Shown piece after piece: positions 1 to 12,401 of a stretch of DNA of 64,000 nt (position 1 is the first letter of the stretch; each line of letters opens with the position of its first letter). Under the pieces are notes generated by a model. The model saw only the letters and a program-made list of their open reading frames with translations. It made no database searches and was not told the DNA's origin. Origin of the DNA: Anagrus nilaparvatae (lineage: Eukaryota > Arthropoda > Insecta > Hymenoptera > Mymaridae); contig JAKSXM010000007.1 of the NCBI GenBank assembly GCA_022575985.1, forward strand, positions 58,930,501 through 58,994,500. The letters are read 5' to 3'. Made by a program: the position numbers and the translations under genes.

Positions 1-1
1 T

Positions 2-1115
2 ACTTTTAGAGCTATCGCTAATGGACTTGGTTTATTGTTAGCACCTGAACTTTCTATGCGCATTTTAAAAACTGTAGGTTATAAACTTGGGTTAATGACC
101 TTGTCAATATTGTTGATACCTTCGGTCATAGGAGCTTTACTCCTTAAATCATCGAAAAGAAAGTCATCTTCTGCACAATCGTATATATTACTATCGGCTG
201 AAAATTTTAATCATGAACAACATGAAGTTGGAAATACAAATAATTATAATGGTGTTCCCAATTCTATTACTACAAACCCAAATCCAGAAATAATAGGACA
301 TAGGAACGAGGCTTATTCATACGACGATTCAGAAAATTTAAGATTGTTCACATCAAATTCGACAACTGGATGGAGAAAATACTGTAGAATTATAAGAATG
401 ACTGGTTTTTGGGCAACATTGTTTTCTACAATTGGACACAAAGGAATGTATTTATTTTCTTATGTGATTATACCTCCATTATTGATGTACAAAACTAAAG
501 AGTCTAGCATATCATCTGCTGCATCGCTATTAGACCTTATTGGAGCAGGCATTATTGTATCATCAATAATCTATTATTATTCGACGAAAAAATCAGCAAG
601 GCATAGAAGCTTGTTTTTAGGACTCGCAGCATGGCTTATTGGATTAATTTCTATCGGTAAACAAAAGACTCATTATTATTTTTAAAAAATAGCATATAAA
701 ATTAAAAATTTTCTCTAAATTTATTAAAGAAATATTATAAAACTGTAGGAATATCAAAAACCAACAAATATTCTTCTTTTGGCGTTTATTCGTTATTATT
801 AGGATTATGCATTGGCATTATACTATCCATTCAAGACTCTGTACTTTTAGATACATTTGGAAATCAATCAATGAATCGTGTTCGTAAAATTGTATCCATA
901 TTAGTTGGTGTATCAATTTTATTATTTTCATTTATTCAACGTAAGTTATCGTAAAATTTATAAAATTATTTTTAATTATTCATGTTTTTTTTTGTTTCTG
1001 TTTTACAATAGATCCTGTAAAGTGTTTGAAAGTCATTGCTGGTTTTCAATTTGTTGGAGGTTTGTATTGGATATTAAATCCAATTATTTCGGCAATTTTT
1101 AACAAGTCAAGATGA
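2..1115 (+). CDS. SLC16-like monocarboxylate transporter (MFS), C-terminal exons; 5' part outside window
   Basis: Three exons join in frame: 2-656, 749-940 and 1012-1115. The junctions are ATCG|gtaaac...ctgtag|GA, CAAC|gtaagt and acaatag|AT, and the stop TGA is at 1113-1115. The spliced product is a polytopic membrane protein. The first exon starts inside a glycine-rich helix (ANGLGLLLAPEL), followed by helix LGLMTLSILLIPSVIGALLL. A hydrophilic loop of about 90 residues rich in Ser and Asn comes next, matching the central cytosolic loop of MFS carriers. Then come about six more helices, including SLFLGLAAWLIGLIS, YSLLLGLCIGIILSI and VSILVGVSILLFSF. This layout is that of the second half of SLC16-type H+-coupled monocarboxylate carriers. 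The substrate cannot be read from the sequence. The exon cannot end at the in-frame stop at 683-685, because the spliced frame continues the helical pattern. The family call is moderately sure; the exon structure is strong. Confidence 0.72.
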
Positions 1116-1149
1116 TCAGAGCCATAGTTTTTAAGTACTGAAGAAAATC

Positions 1150-1155
1150 AATAAA
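1150..1155 (+). promoter_or_regulatory. Polyadenylation signal AATAAA of the transporter gene
   Basis: A perfect AATAAA hexamer lies 35 bp after the transporter stop codon, a plausible position for 3' end formation. The region is so AT-rich that such hexamers also occur by chance. Confidence 0.45.
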
Positions 1156-2570
1156 TTTTATTACAATTTGAATACAATGAACAAATTTAGATGAACAATT
1201 ATTTCGATCTCATAATTATGCAAAGACGTATTTCACACAAACTTGCAGTAAAATTTTGCCAAAAATACATCTGACGACATAAATTTATAAGTTGTTTTGC
1301 TAAATGTTAAATGTAAACTTCTTTAATTAAAGAATAATGAAAAAAAGTTTATAAAAGTTCGAGATAAAGGCGTCTATAAGGGTGTACGAATTTGTTAATA
1401 TCATATTATTTTAAAGCAACTATTATTTAAATTTTTTCAAACAAGAAATGTAAAATGAACTGTTTAATAAGCACTTAAGTTGTGATGAGTTTGCAAGACA
1501 CGGGTTCAAATTAAAAAAGCATTGTACACCATGCTTACTTGGCTTTATCAGGTCTTTAAACTTTCAAAAACAATTTTGCACTAAAAAATGCTAAGAAAAA
1601 AATTTGATTATGATTTAAATAAATTGATTGTTCATTTTTTTTAGCAAGCATTTTCAAATACAATCGTATGTAATGAACTTATCTGGTTAAAGTACCAAAA
1701 AATTTTAGTTCATTAATTAAATAATAGAAAAACATATTATCCAAATTTTACTATGCATTTTTGCGAAGATGTTTTTACATACAGATTTATATACAGAATT
1801 ATGTACAATGAACTAAAAAATCTAGCTTAGTAAGATATCATTCAATCATTCACCTGGCTATAAGTATTTTTGTACTGCTAGATGTAAATAATATAATAAT
1901 TTGATATATATCAAAAATAGAACTGTAATTTAATATTTTTTATGTAATTATTATTTAAAATAAAATTAATACTTTTATTTTTTATAAGAAATTTTTATTT
2001 TCATTTTTTTTTTAATATTTTTTTTTTTTTTTTTTTTTTTTGAAATACAATAATATGCATTAATTAATTTAATTTTAATTTGATTTTTTTGAATTAATTA
2101 AACTAATTAATTTTTATAATTTCAAGGCAATTTTACTCATATTTCATTATCATCATCAGTCTTACTTATTTAAGAACTTATACTTTTTTATTCATTATCA
2201 AAAAAAAAAAAATTATTAATTTATATGGTTGATATAAATAAAAAAACAAACAAACAAAATTAATAAATCACAGTCTAGAAATAAGCAAAATTAATTAATT
2301 TTTTTATTTATTATGTCCCTGATAAAAAATTCAGGGAATAATGTTTAATACGAGTTAATATTCTAAAATTTACAAGGTTTTCATGAAAATATATTTTTTT
2401 TGGGCATTATGTACCCGATTTTGTTGTTCTTTTTCAGTTATTTTAAATTTTCATTCTTCATCAAGCTGATCAATTCAATCCATTGTGATATTACTAAATA
2501 TTTTTATTTTTGAATAGTTTTTCAGTAATTTGAGATTTACCAAAAATGATTAAAAATTATTAAAAAATAT
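1156..2570. other. Gene-free AT-rich stretch before the Penelope ORF
   Basis: I see no coding exon here. It holds a run of about 25 T residues near 2017-2041 and a small hairpin (TCCCTGA / TCAGGGA) near 2315-2336. Part of it is presumably the 5' untranslated region of the Penelope-like element, but no clear terminal repeat shared with the downstream side is visible by eye, so the element boundary is unknown. Confidence 0.4.
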
Positions 2571-5081
2571 ATGGATATCACACAACAACTCACGATATCA
2601 CTAAGTCAAAGAAGGTACTTACTCAAGTGTCGTACCTATGATATCTTACCATCGCATATTCACAGAATGAAAAACAGGTTTGAATACCATCATTTTAAAA
2701 GCTTATTTTGTAAAAATAAATTATCGCGTAGAATGAAGAATTTTTCGAAATTCATACTTAACTTAGAAATAGAAGATATATGTATTCATATAAAATATTT
2801 AGAAAAAGAAATGTATACTATAAAATTAGATATACTTGCTTCCAATATTGATAATGACTTAGTCAACAATTTTTTCGATGTTCAGAATAATAAATTTAGT
2901 AAAAAAAGTAGCGATCTTAACTGTTTATACACAAAAAAATTTAATAATAACATTGATGATCAAATGCATATTGATAGAACTAAAATAGATTTACCTTGTC
3001 CTGAAATATCTATTCTAAAAGAAAAATGGTTTACAAACTTAAGTGATAAAGAAATACCTGATAATATTATTAAAGTTGTATCACTAGGTAATAAATTTGG
3101 AGTTAAAAATGAAATAAAAAAATCAGATATTGTTAGTATAATAAAAAATGTTGAGGAATTAGTACAACATAATGAATACTTAATTAGTAGAATAAATCAA
3201 AATGTTGATAATAATACAATAAAAATTGATAATAATATTATTACTAGTGAGATAACAGAAGGTTTACTTAAAATTATGAGAAAAAAGAAACACAAGTCTA
3301 TAATAGATTTTAAAAGCGAACAAAATATTAAAAATGTTAAAAAATTTTTATGGGAAAATAAAGATATAATGTTTACATTGGCGGATAAAAGTAACACAAC
3401 AGTTTGTATAGAAAGGGTTAAATATTTAGAAAAGTGCTATGAGATTCTTTCCAATGAAAATTGCTATAAGTTAATAGATGCTATAGACAAACAAAAATTT
3501 TTAGAAGCCTTACAGAAAGAAACTTACCATTATTTACAGTATCTCAATAAAAATAAGTATCTTAACAGGGTATATAGTGACATTGAAATAACTAGAACTG
3601 AAACTGTTTTAGCGAAATTTTATGCATTAATAAAAACCCATAAATCAGGTGAACCAGGTAGACCAGTAGTATCTGATGTTAATACACCTGGGTCATTTTT
3701 ATCAAATTACTTATACAATATTCTGAAGAATTGCTGCCCCTTTCCAAAATCAAATATTAAAAATAGTTTTGAATTAAAAAAGAAATTAAATTCAGTTAAT
3801 ATTCCCGATGATCACGTTTTAATTTCACTAGATGTAACTGCATTATTTTCTAATGTTTCAAAAAAATTAGTTCTAGAAGCTTTAGATAAAAGATTCAATA
3901 ATATACACTTGAAGTCAAAAGTTCCCTTTCAAGAAATTAAAGAAATCACAGAATTTATTTTTAATAATATGTATTTTACCTTTAATGATAAAATATATAA
4001 ACAAATTTTTGGTGTCCCTATGGGGTCTCCAATTTCCCCCCTTTTTGCTAACATAGTAATGGAAGATTTGGAAACTGAAGCCTTAAGCAAACTTGACTTT
4101 GAACCGGTATTTTACTATAGATATGTAGATGACATCATAGCTTGCATACCGAAAAATAAAATAGAAACGGTCATTAATACATTTAATAGTATTGACAGCC
4201 AAATCCAATTTACATATGAATTAGAATATAATAATTCTATTAGTTTCTTAGATTTATTACTTATAAAGCAAAACTCAAATATTATCACTGATTGGTACCA
4301 AAAACCTACATTTTCAGGTAGACTTTTGAATTTTAATTCAAATCATCCGATGCATCAAAAAATAGGCATAATTTATAATCTTATAGACAAATCGATTAAC
4401 TTGGCAGATAAAAAATTCCATAATAAAAATTTAGAATTTAGTAAAAATTTACTATTACTGAATGATTATCCTTTAAAACTCATAAAAAAATTTACATATA
4501 AGAGATTGGAAAAAATAAGAAATATGAATAATAATTCTAATAATGATGCTGATAGTTCTGGTTATAATCCAAGAACTCGAATTTTCTGCCAATTACCTAA
4601 AGTAAAAATACCTTTTAAAGCCCAATTTTATAGTTATATTAGTAGAATACTAAGAAGGCATAATATTATAGCAATACCCTATATAATAGATAACTTGTCA
4701 GGTGTAGTCAAAAGAGGTAAAGATAAAACGCGGTTTCTGGATAACGTCAATTTAATATACAAATTAAAATGCAGGAATTGTCCTTCAACGTATGTGGGAC
4801 AAACAAAGAGACCATTATTTCATAGGGTTAAAGAGCATAGTGATGATGTTAAATTTAATAGAGATACTGTAGTCGCGGATCATTGTAACCACTTCCAACA
4901 TACTATTGATTTTAATAAAATATCAATTTTAGATTTTGAGAGTAATTATTATAAAAGGAATATGTCAGAAAAATTCTATATACAGATGCAAAAAATGCCC
5001 TTAAATGTAAAGTTAGACACAAAATTTCTATCTCAAAATCATAAAAAATTAGCTAAATGTATGTCTGGACATTTTAAATGA
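2571..5081 (+). CDS. Penelope-like retroelement polyprotein: reverse transcriptase + GIY-YIG endonuclease, apparently intact
   Basis: A single 836-codon frame starting at ATG 2571, a normal size for a Penelope-like ORF. Visible landmarks: the palm motif LISLDVTALFSNV near residue 417, GVPMGSPISPLFAN at about 481, the catalytic YVDD at 518-521, and SFLDLLL plus YQKPTFSG just after, which is typical of Penelope elements rather than of jockey or LTR reverse transcriptases. The C-terminus carries the linker cysteines and GIY-YIG core (YKLKCRNC then STYVGQTKR, with the conserved R and EH) at about 730-765. The first 300 residues are Lys/Asn-rich without a domain I recognise. The protein reverse-transcribes its own RNA at a nick made by its nuclease. 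The open frame, with every motif present, implies a young and possibly mobile copy. A decayed relative lies at 55.2-56.1 kb. Confidence 0.93.
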   Translation: MDITQQLTISLSQRRYLLKCRTYDILPSHIHRMKNRFEYHHFKSLFCKNKLSRRMKNFSKFILNLEIEDICIHIKYLEKEMYTIKLDILASNIDNDLVNNFFDVQNNKFSKKSSDLNCLYTKKFNNNIDDQMHIDRTKIDLPCPEISILKEKWFTNLSDKEIPDNIIKVVSLGNKFGVKNEIKKSDIVSIIKNVEELVQHNEYLISRINQNVDNNTIKIDNNIITSEITEGLLKIMRKKKHKSIIDFKSEQNIKNVKKFLWENKDIMFTLADKSNTTVCIERVKYLEKCYEILSNENCYKLIDAIDKQKFLEALQKETYHYLQYLNKNKYLNRVYSDIEITRTETVLAKFYALIKTHKSGEPGRPVVSDVNTPGSFLSNYLYNILKNCCPFPKSNIKNSFELKKKLNSVNIPDDHVLISLDVTALFSNVSKKLVLEALDKRFNNIHLKSKVPFQEIKEITEFIFNNMYFTFNDKIYKQIFGVPMGSPISPLFANIVMEDLETEALSKLDFEPVFYYRYVDDIIACIPKNKIETVINTFNSIDSQIQFTYELEYNNSISFLDLLLIKQNSNIITDWYQKPTFSGRLLNFNSNHPMHQKIGIIYNLIDKSINLADKKFHNKNLEFSKNLLLLNDYPLKLIKKFTYKRLEKIRNMNNNSNNDADSSGYNPRTRIFCQLPKVKIPFKAQFYSYISRILRRHNIIAIPYIIDNLSGVVKRGKDKTRFLDNVNLIYKLKCRNCPSTYVGQTKRPLFHRVKEHSDDVKFNRDTVVADHCNHFQHTIDFNKISILDFESNYYKRNMSEKFYIQMQKMPLNVKLDTKFLSQNHKKLAKCMSGHFK

Positions 5082-7197
5082 ATCATTAATTTCATAATAT
5101 ACATAAAAAATTAAAATAATTAATTTTTTTAAAAAAATTTTTTTTCTGTTTTCAACGTTCTTATAACAAATTTCGTATAAAAAAACATTTTTAAATGAAT
5201 TATAAAGTGTATAATATATATAACATATATATATACTTAAAAATCTCTACATTAAAAAATTTAAAAGGTATAATATTTATACTGAAAAATTTTTTTTTAA
5301 TTTCCGGGTCAAAAAACAACACGTGTTAATGTTTACATTGAAGTTAATATATTTAAAGCTTAGAAGATGAATCATATAATTTAGCAATAAGTTCTTTAAT
5401 ACTAGAAAAATTTTAAACCTTTTTGTATTTTGTTTATAATATCAAAATTCGTTGATATGCGGCTGACTTTTTCAATACATACTTGTAAATTTAACTTTAG
5501 TATTTAAAATGTACTCAGTAGAGAAACATAAAATCTGTTTCTCAAATATTTCTATGTAGCTTTTAAGAATATATTGATGGTATGTTTTTAAAAAATAATT
5601 AATGAATATTTTGTTAAAAAAATTGTAAATTTCATTGTAAAAATTTATTTTGAATAAAAAATTTTTTTAGTCTGAAGAGGTTGGTGGTATACCAACGAAA
5701 GCTTACAACAAAATAAAAATATGTTGTTATAAATTACCCTTAATGGTCAATAATCTCAAATAATCATTTGATTACTAGAAATAGTTAAAAAATCTATATT
5801 TACAGTAATACCCTACAGGTTTAGTATCAACTTTTTGATTCAGTAATAGTGATTCTTTAATTTTATCAAAAAATTTTAAATCTTTAAAACTATTCCTTAG
5901 TGAAATCAACAAAATCTACCAAATAAAATCTTTGGATCGATCTTAGGACTTATTTTTTTTAATTTTCTACTCGAGAGAAGGCATTTTACTCATTTTTAAT
6001 TCATCATTTTCATCTTATTGCTGCTAAAAACGTTGAATAATTTTAGGGACAGAGAATTTTTAGTACAAATTTCTTGAGAATCCATTGTCGTAATTAATTT
6101 TAAAATTATTTCAATGATGTTTTTCCAAAGCTGCCAAAAATTTACATTAAAATTTTTTTTGGGAGGGTTTTCGGAAAACTTGCATTTTTGCATATATTTT
6201 TCTTTTACCTTAAAAACAACGAAAAAACATTCCTCAATTTTTTCATTTTGTTAAAAGTTTTATTGTTTTTTTACGTACTCAATGGCCTACTAGAGCTAAA
6301 ATATGGTAAGATTCGAGTTTCTATAGGGAAATGGGACATAATTTCTTAAAACAAATATATAACTTATTTACGAGCAATGTAAAAATAAACTTTAATTTAC
6401 AAGATGATTGTTAGATCAAGTCCTCTGCAGATTGGGATAAAATTTGAGACATCCAGTCGGAAATTTACCTAAAATAGACTCAAATTACGTTTTTTCGGAA
6501 TTATTAACTTTTTGTAGACATTTTATTGACAAACCTATTAGTGTGAGGAGTTTTAAAAATAGTTTCTGAACACACTTTTATAAGGAATTTCCCAATAAAT
6601 TCAAATTTTATATTAGCTTTTCAAAATTTTACTTCTGGGTTAATGATTTTTTTTTTATTTGCCCAGGGCCTAAATTTCATTATTAAACATTCTACATACC
6701 GCAATCTAATGACCCTTACTGAAAGGTTTTGCTGATTTCAATCAGAAATGCTTTTAAGATTGTTGAAAAATTTTCAACTGACGCAAGAACTAAATTTTTT
6801 ATTTGACTAAAAACTAAAAATTTAAATCTTATGTATTTTGATGAAAGAAAAACAATAGATATTTCATGTTTTTTAAAAACAGTATAAATAAATTTTTTTT
6901 GAAATTCAGTAAGTTCTAGAATTTAACAAACTTTTTACATGAATATTTAATCTTTTAAATTTTAAGAATATCAACCCATATATTATATTTTATTTTATAA
7001 AAACAATTTAAATAATTCATATATATAATATATATTTTTCAAAAATTTGCTAAAAAATATTTAGTAAATTATTTTAGTAATAAAGAAACAAAATTATAAA
7101 TATATAGCATTTATATAAGTAAAATATTTTAATAATATTTATATAGATTTTTAAAAACTAAAAAAAATTTTTTTAATAAATTAATTTTAAAATAAAT
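5082..7197. other. Gene-free stretch between the Penelope ORF and the carboxypeptidase 3' end
   Basis: AT-rich DNA with no exon I can support; the longest frames are short and low-complexity. The first few hundred bases are probably the 3' end of the Penelope element, but no pseudo-LTR or target duplication is recognisable by eye. Confidence 0.4.
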
Positions 7198-10132
7198 TTA
7201 ATCTGAATCATCATCACTATCTTCTTCATCAGAATCATAACTTGAACTTATTTCATCATCAATAAAATCACCATCATCTTCTTCAATAACTTTACCAGGC
7301 ATTGGTATCCTAAAAGAAAGAAATTAAATTGATAAATTAAATTATCTTTTAATTAAAATTTCATTTAAAAAATATTCATAAGCTTTAATTATTTTTTATT
7401 TGCTTAAAACACTCTCAAATATTTGAGGGGTTCCACTCCAACAGTGAAGTGTCACAGAAATCAGACAAAACTATTTTTTTCCTAAAGTACAACTAAAAAT
7501 AATTATTCTTAGACAATTTTAGCAATTTAAGATTAAATAATTGATTTTTTCAGCCATTTTTGTGCCCTAATGTGGTTAATTGGTCCGAAATATTCTTATT
7601 TTTGCTTATTTTGTGGTGAAAAATATTTTCCTTCCAGGTGCTTGAAAAAAATTTCCCATAAAATTCGATTCTGAGGTTTATAATTTGATTTCGACGGCGC
7701 ATTATATACATTTTGCATCATTAAGCCTTTTAGCTAAAAATAAATGTTCAGGCTCGATTTTCTTCTATTAAGGCTTAAATTTCTTGCTTTTTAATCAATT
7801 TTCATCCTCAAAAAAATTTGTTTAAGAAGAAAATCCAGCCTGCATATTAACATGGAACGTGTTTATAGGGAGAGGGGTACTTTAGAACTTGAAAATTAAG
7901 GGGGGTCAAATTTGTCCTATTTAAGGGGGGTGGTCAAATTTGTCCTATTTAAGGTGGGTGGTCAAATTTGTCCTATTTAAGGGGGTGTCAAATTTGTGCT
8001 ATTTAAGGGGGTGGTCAAATTTGTCCTATTTAAGGGGGGGTGGGTCAAATAAGACTTAAAATAATTTCAATTTAGGGACTTTGAAAAATCTGGGCTTAGG
8101 GACTTTGAATAATATAGGTTTAAGGATTTAGAATAATATTGATTAAGGGACTTGGGATAATACAGGTTTAGGGACTTGGAATAATTTTGATTTAGGGACC
8201 CAGAATAATTTCCATTTAGGGGATTAAAATAATTTGGGTTTAGAATCTTAACATCTGTTAAGGTGATAATTACAAATTATAAAATTAGAAAATTGTATTG
8301 TAATGTTGAGTAACATTTGTATTATACCTAGTCCTCAGCTGGAAGTAAACATGTTCCATGCATTTAGGTTGTGTTTACACAAACCGGTTATAAGTTTTTA
8401 TATTTTTTATTTAAACTGAAAAGCGTAGGCGTAGAGATGAAAAATACAAATTCTCGTGCATGCGCCATCCAAATTAAATTTTGAACCCCGGAATCGAATT
8501 CTTGTCCTACCAGGACCCAACCCTAAAGAAAAAATATTTTTTTGCCGCAAAGTAAGCAATTCACAACAAAAATAAGAATATTTTAAGTCAATCAAAGACC
8601 ACAATAAACTAAAAACACAAATATGTCTACCAAAAATCAAGGATTTGATCTAGACAGCTAAAATTAGCCGAGAGTACTTATTTTTATTTTTACTTTCGGA
8701 AAAAAGTAGTTTAGGTCGATTTCTGCGACTGCTATAAGTTAAATTTGAGCCCAGATGGAATACCTCATATATTTTTGAAAATTATTATCAATTGAGCATT
8801 AGTTAAAAGCTTGTGCTGCTATCTGATTTAAAAATTCGCATGAAGGGGATATACCTTAAGAGGATCAGAGATTATTACTTATTATATTGACAGTCGGTAA
8901 TATAGAAATTTTAAATTTAAGCTTTTAAAACCTTTTTTTATTATTAAACAGCCAAATTAAAAAATTTAATTATTAAGCAAATCAGCAATTAATTAAAATC
9001 ATAAAAATGTTAATTTTTAAATTTAAAGAAATCCAGCTGAATTTTATTTATGCTATTCAAAAATTGCAATCAGCTTAATTAAAATACGTAAAAAATGTAC
9101 CTATTCCCATAAAAAAGAAACTAACGCAAATAAAAAAGTACAAAACTAAGAAATTCCAAAAATATGATATTTGGTATGTTTATCTTGTATACATTTTTGG
9201 GGATTTTTAAATTTAGATACTTTTAGTACACATTGTAATGGACAGCAATATTCTTCGTATGACCTATGTATCATTTCATTTATTTAAATTAATTTTAAAA
9301 AAACATTACCAATAAAAAAAATTTTAATTTAAAAAAATATAAGCAAACTTACTTTTCAATATTTTTCAAATCCCCAGGATTTTTTAATAATGACAAAGCT
9401 TTACAAAAATCATCACCAATTTCTCTTAAATGTTTAGTATCAAGATGATAACCAGATAATGGGCCTTGATCACATCCACAAAAACTGCTTTCCATTGTGT
9501 AACTTCTATAAATCAGGGAAAACAAAAAATTACATTGTCTATTTATTCAGGATATGTTTTTAAAACTTTTTTATTTATTCAGAATAAATAAAGAAAAAAA
9601 AAAGATAAATAAAAGTATAAAATAGTTGTACTCTTTACAACAGCTAAATAAATATATACCTTGTTACACCGAGTTGTCTCCAAACAGCAACTCTAGCAGT
9701 TGCTTCCTTATGTCTTTCAACTTTAAATGAACACAACGGTAAAGCAAATGCAGCTGATGTTTTTTGCATGAGATATGGTAAAATCTACATAAATAAAGAT
9801 AAAAAAATTTTTTTAAATAAATTTTTTTTTGCATTTTATATTTTCTTTCTGTTATATATATATTTTATTTTATACAAACCAAATATTGTAATGGATTATC
9901 AGGCTTAGCACGATCAGCTGCACTCCATGAACGTGAAGTTGAACAACCAAAAAGAAAAACATTTTTACGTCTCGAATGTCCATGATAATCAACAAATACA
10001 AATGGTGGTCTTTGTAATACACGACTACAATATTCCATTAATCCTTTTGTGTGATATATTGTTGGATGTAATACTGGATTTGGATTACTCCATCTTCTAT
10101 TTAAATCTTCATTTGTTAATCCATAACGATTG
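7198..10132 (-). CDS. AGTPBP1-like: Cytosolic carboxypeptidase (CCP1/AGTPBP1/NnaD type, M14 family), last four exons
   Basis: Four minus-strand exons join in phase: 10132-9880, 9784-9660, 9505-9353 and 7309-7198, with GT-AG borders and stop TAA at 7200-7198, giving 213 codons. The first carries [20 protein letters not shown] and [16 protein letters not shown], the M14D segment whose DYHGH histidine is the third zinc ligand. The third carries [14 protein letters not shown], the family's conserved segment with the catalytic glutamate. The last exon adds a short acidic tail ([12 protein letters not shown]). Enzymes of this type remove glutamates from tubulin tails and other proteins in the cytosol. 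Exons for the HxxE zinc motif and the NPDGV segment should lie at higher coordinates; I could not find them up to about 21 kb. Either the next intron is very long or this is a 3' fragment. Family assignment is strong; whether the gene is intact is open. Confidence 0.88.
7901..8050. repeat. Minisatellite, about 5 units of a ~29-32 bp motif
   Basis: Tandem units of the form gggggtggtcaaatttgtcc followed by tatttaa, varying mainly in the length of the G run. It lies inside the last carboxypeptidase intron (7310-9352). The G-rich strand is conspicuous in DNA this AT-rich. Confidence 0.9.
8051..8250. repeat. Degenerate tandem repeat, ~28-30 bp units (tagggacttngaataat-type)
   Basis: About six diverged units containing gggactt, gaataat and tttaggg directly follow the G-rich minisatellite. 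Related wording recurs at 61490-61560, and reverse-complement-like wording at about 59330-59600, so this is part of a dispersed repeat family rather than a purely local expansion. Confidence 0.7.
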
Positions 10133-12401
10133 CTAAAAATATAAATAAAATAAATTCCTTTAAGTTTTTATTTTATGATAAATCATCAATAATTTCAATT
10201 AATATCAAAATTCAGTAACAGTTTTTTTAAAGACATTTCCGGCTGACGGAAATTGAAGAAAAAATATTCATTTATAGCAGGAAATGACGTTAAAAATAGC
10301 GTCTTGCATAAAAATTATTGTTCGAATTTTTTTCTTCTTGCTTCTTTTTTTGCATTTTTCTATACATTTTTTTAATTATCTTTTTCTTATTACTAAAAAT
10401 ATTTTATATAAAATATTTTAAATTATATTATAAAAAATTTTTGGAAATATTTAACTGTCCCCTGTAAGAAATATGGGCAGCAGAGGGGCTTTTAGACGTA
10501 GAAACAGTAAATCTAAAAAACGTAGCGTTGAAAATTTGGTCTATGAATTTATTTTTTGAACCGAAACGGTGGTTCTGTGTCCACACTGTGAAAATTCCTG
10601 TACAGGTATTTATTGTATCAAGAATTTTTACAAAATGCTTTTTTGAAAAATTTTTTTAATTTTACCAAGATTGAAATTTTTATTATGCCAGTAGTTAATA
10701 ATTTTACAAGTTATTTGAAGATCCAAAGTAAAGAATTAAAAATAATTTCAATAGTTGTCTCAAAGAAAAATGATTTTACCGAATTCCGTAGATTTTGATT
10801 TGTATAAGGAAGGCATGTAGCTCAATACTATACTGTTTAGAAATGTGACTACAATACTACCAAAAGATCTAAATTATTTCAGAAAAAATATGACGTAAAC
10901 ATAAATTTTTTCTTGAAACGAGGTGTAATTAAAAAGTAAAAAAGCATCAAAAATCTTAAACATTTTGCAATTGAAATAATTGAGTTAAAACCTACAAATT
11001 TCATAAATAAAATTTTTGCTCATTTATTTATATAAATAAAACACGTTTTCTTCAATTGAATATTATACTTTAACATATAAATTAAAATAAATTCTTACTA
11101 TGATGATGGCAATTCTACTCAAGGTTATAGTAATTTTTCCATCTTGTTTTATTGAAAACATGTAACCAGTTTTCGTCTAAAAAATCAATGAATGAAAAAA
11201 ATAAAAATATAAGATAACGATGATAAAAAAAAAAAGATAAAGAAAAATATTCTTCATCAATTTTCTTCTCATATATACATATATATATATAATAACTGAT
11301 TCAATTTCATGGCCTTCTCATTACAGGACAATTATACCACAAGTTATACCTACACGATGCTGTGTATCGAAACAAGTACCACACAGTACGAGTAATTTAA
11401 TGTAAGTAACAACAAACATACAGACAAACAAACAAATAATAGCAAATATAAGAAATAATAGAATAAGATAAAATGCTATTGTATTATAAACATATATATA
11501 GAAGAAGTAAATGATAGTTTTTTATGCATAAATAGGTAACATCAATCTCTCCTACAATAAGAGATCCCTTAAAGGATTCACTCCATCAACTTGATATTAA
11601 ATATATAACTAAAGAATATATATATATATATATATGTATTACAGAGATCGCTGATGCGTGTTGTGATGTCAATGACTCGGGAGAGACGGAGCCTTGACCG
11701 CCACAACAAGGTGCATTGCATCCTACATATTATATCTCTGGACCAAAAGGATCTATGGGTTATTATAGATTCTGCCTACACTAACACTTTTCAGTTTTTT
11801 TTCTCCGACATTCGCATATATTTTTTAACCATTTTCTGTTTTACATAATTATTTTAAGATATTTAATTAATGAAGTAATAACTTGCTTCAAGATATTTTT
11901 GATTTAAGAAAAATTTTCTTTATACTATTCTTATTCTCATAAAAATTATTTTTTGCCCTCCCGGGTGTAAAGCTCATGCGTAAACTTGGCGCGGAATTTT
12001 CTGCACTATACGCTCAAGAAGGCTAAAAATATTGTAATCACATAATTTATAGTTTTTCAAGTAAAAATAAAGCTTTTTATAAAAATCGATTTTTTACCAC
12101 TTTTCACCCCAATTTTCCACCCCTAAATGAAACTTTGTGATTTTTTTTAGTTCACATTTGATATTAGCAACATCAAAAACCCCCGGGTACTAATTAGCAG
12201 GAAAAAAACATAATATTTTACGAATAGTAAAGACAATAGTAAATAGTGGCACGTTTTGGCCGCAAAACAGGGCTAAAATCGCTTGTTTTTTAAGTTTTCG
12301 CCGCTTGTAGACATTTTTTGAGGGTTTGTTGGTGAAAAATGATTTTAAAATTGAATTCCTCATGAGTTTCTAGTCACGTTTTGGCTGCCTGGGCGGTAAT
12401 G
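10133..12401. other. Upstream of the carboxypeptidase exons: no exon recognised
   Basis: Presumed intron or intergenic DNA. Contains (TA)n microsatellites near 11274-11291 and 11618-11635, and a less AT-rich patch at 11640-11770 with a 64-codon frame I do not recognise. No minus-strand exon encoding the missing carboxypeptidase motifs was found. Confidence 0.4.

Noticed and set aside
1488..1520. ggttcaaatt as a tRNA T-arm
   Set aside because: No cloverleaf could be assembled around it.
2136..2160. Hammerhead-ribozyme-like core on the minus strand (CTGATGA ... GAAA) near the Penelope element
   Set aside because: Only 7 bases separate the two core boxes, and flanking stems I and III are not convincing; it is also on the wrong strand for the element.
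7901..8050. CRISPR-like array
   Set aside because: Units are contiguous without unique spacers, vary in length, and the context is eukaryotic.
8460..8530. tRNA-like B box (aattcgattccgg on the minus strand) suggesting a SINE
   Set aside because: No matching A box, poly-A tail or target duplication could be identified, and no second copy was noticed in the window.
9927..10136. 69-codon plus-strand frame
   Set aside because: It is the antisense shadow of the carboxypeptidase exon at 9880-10132.
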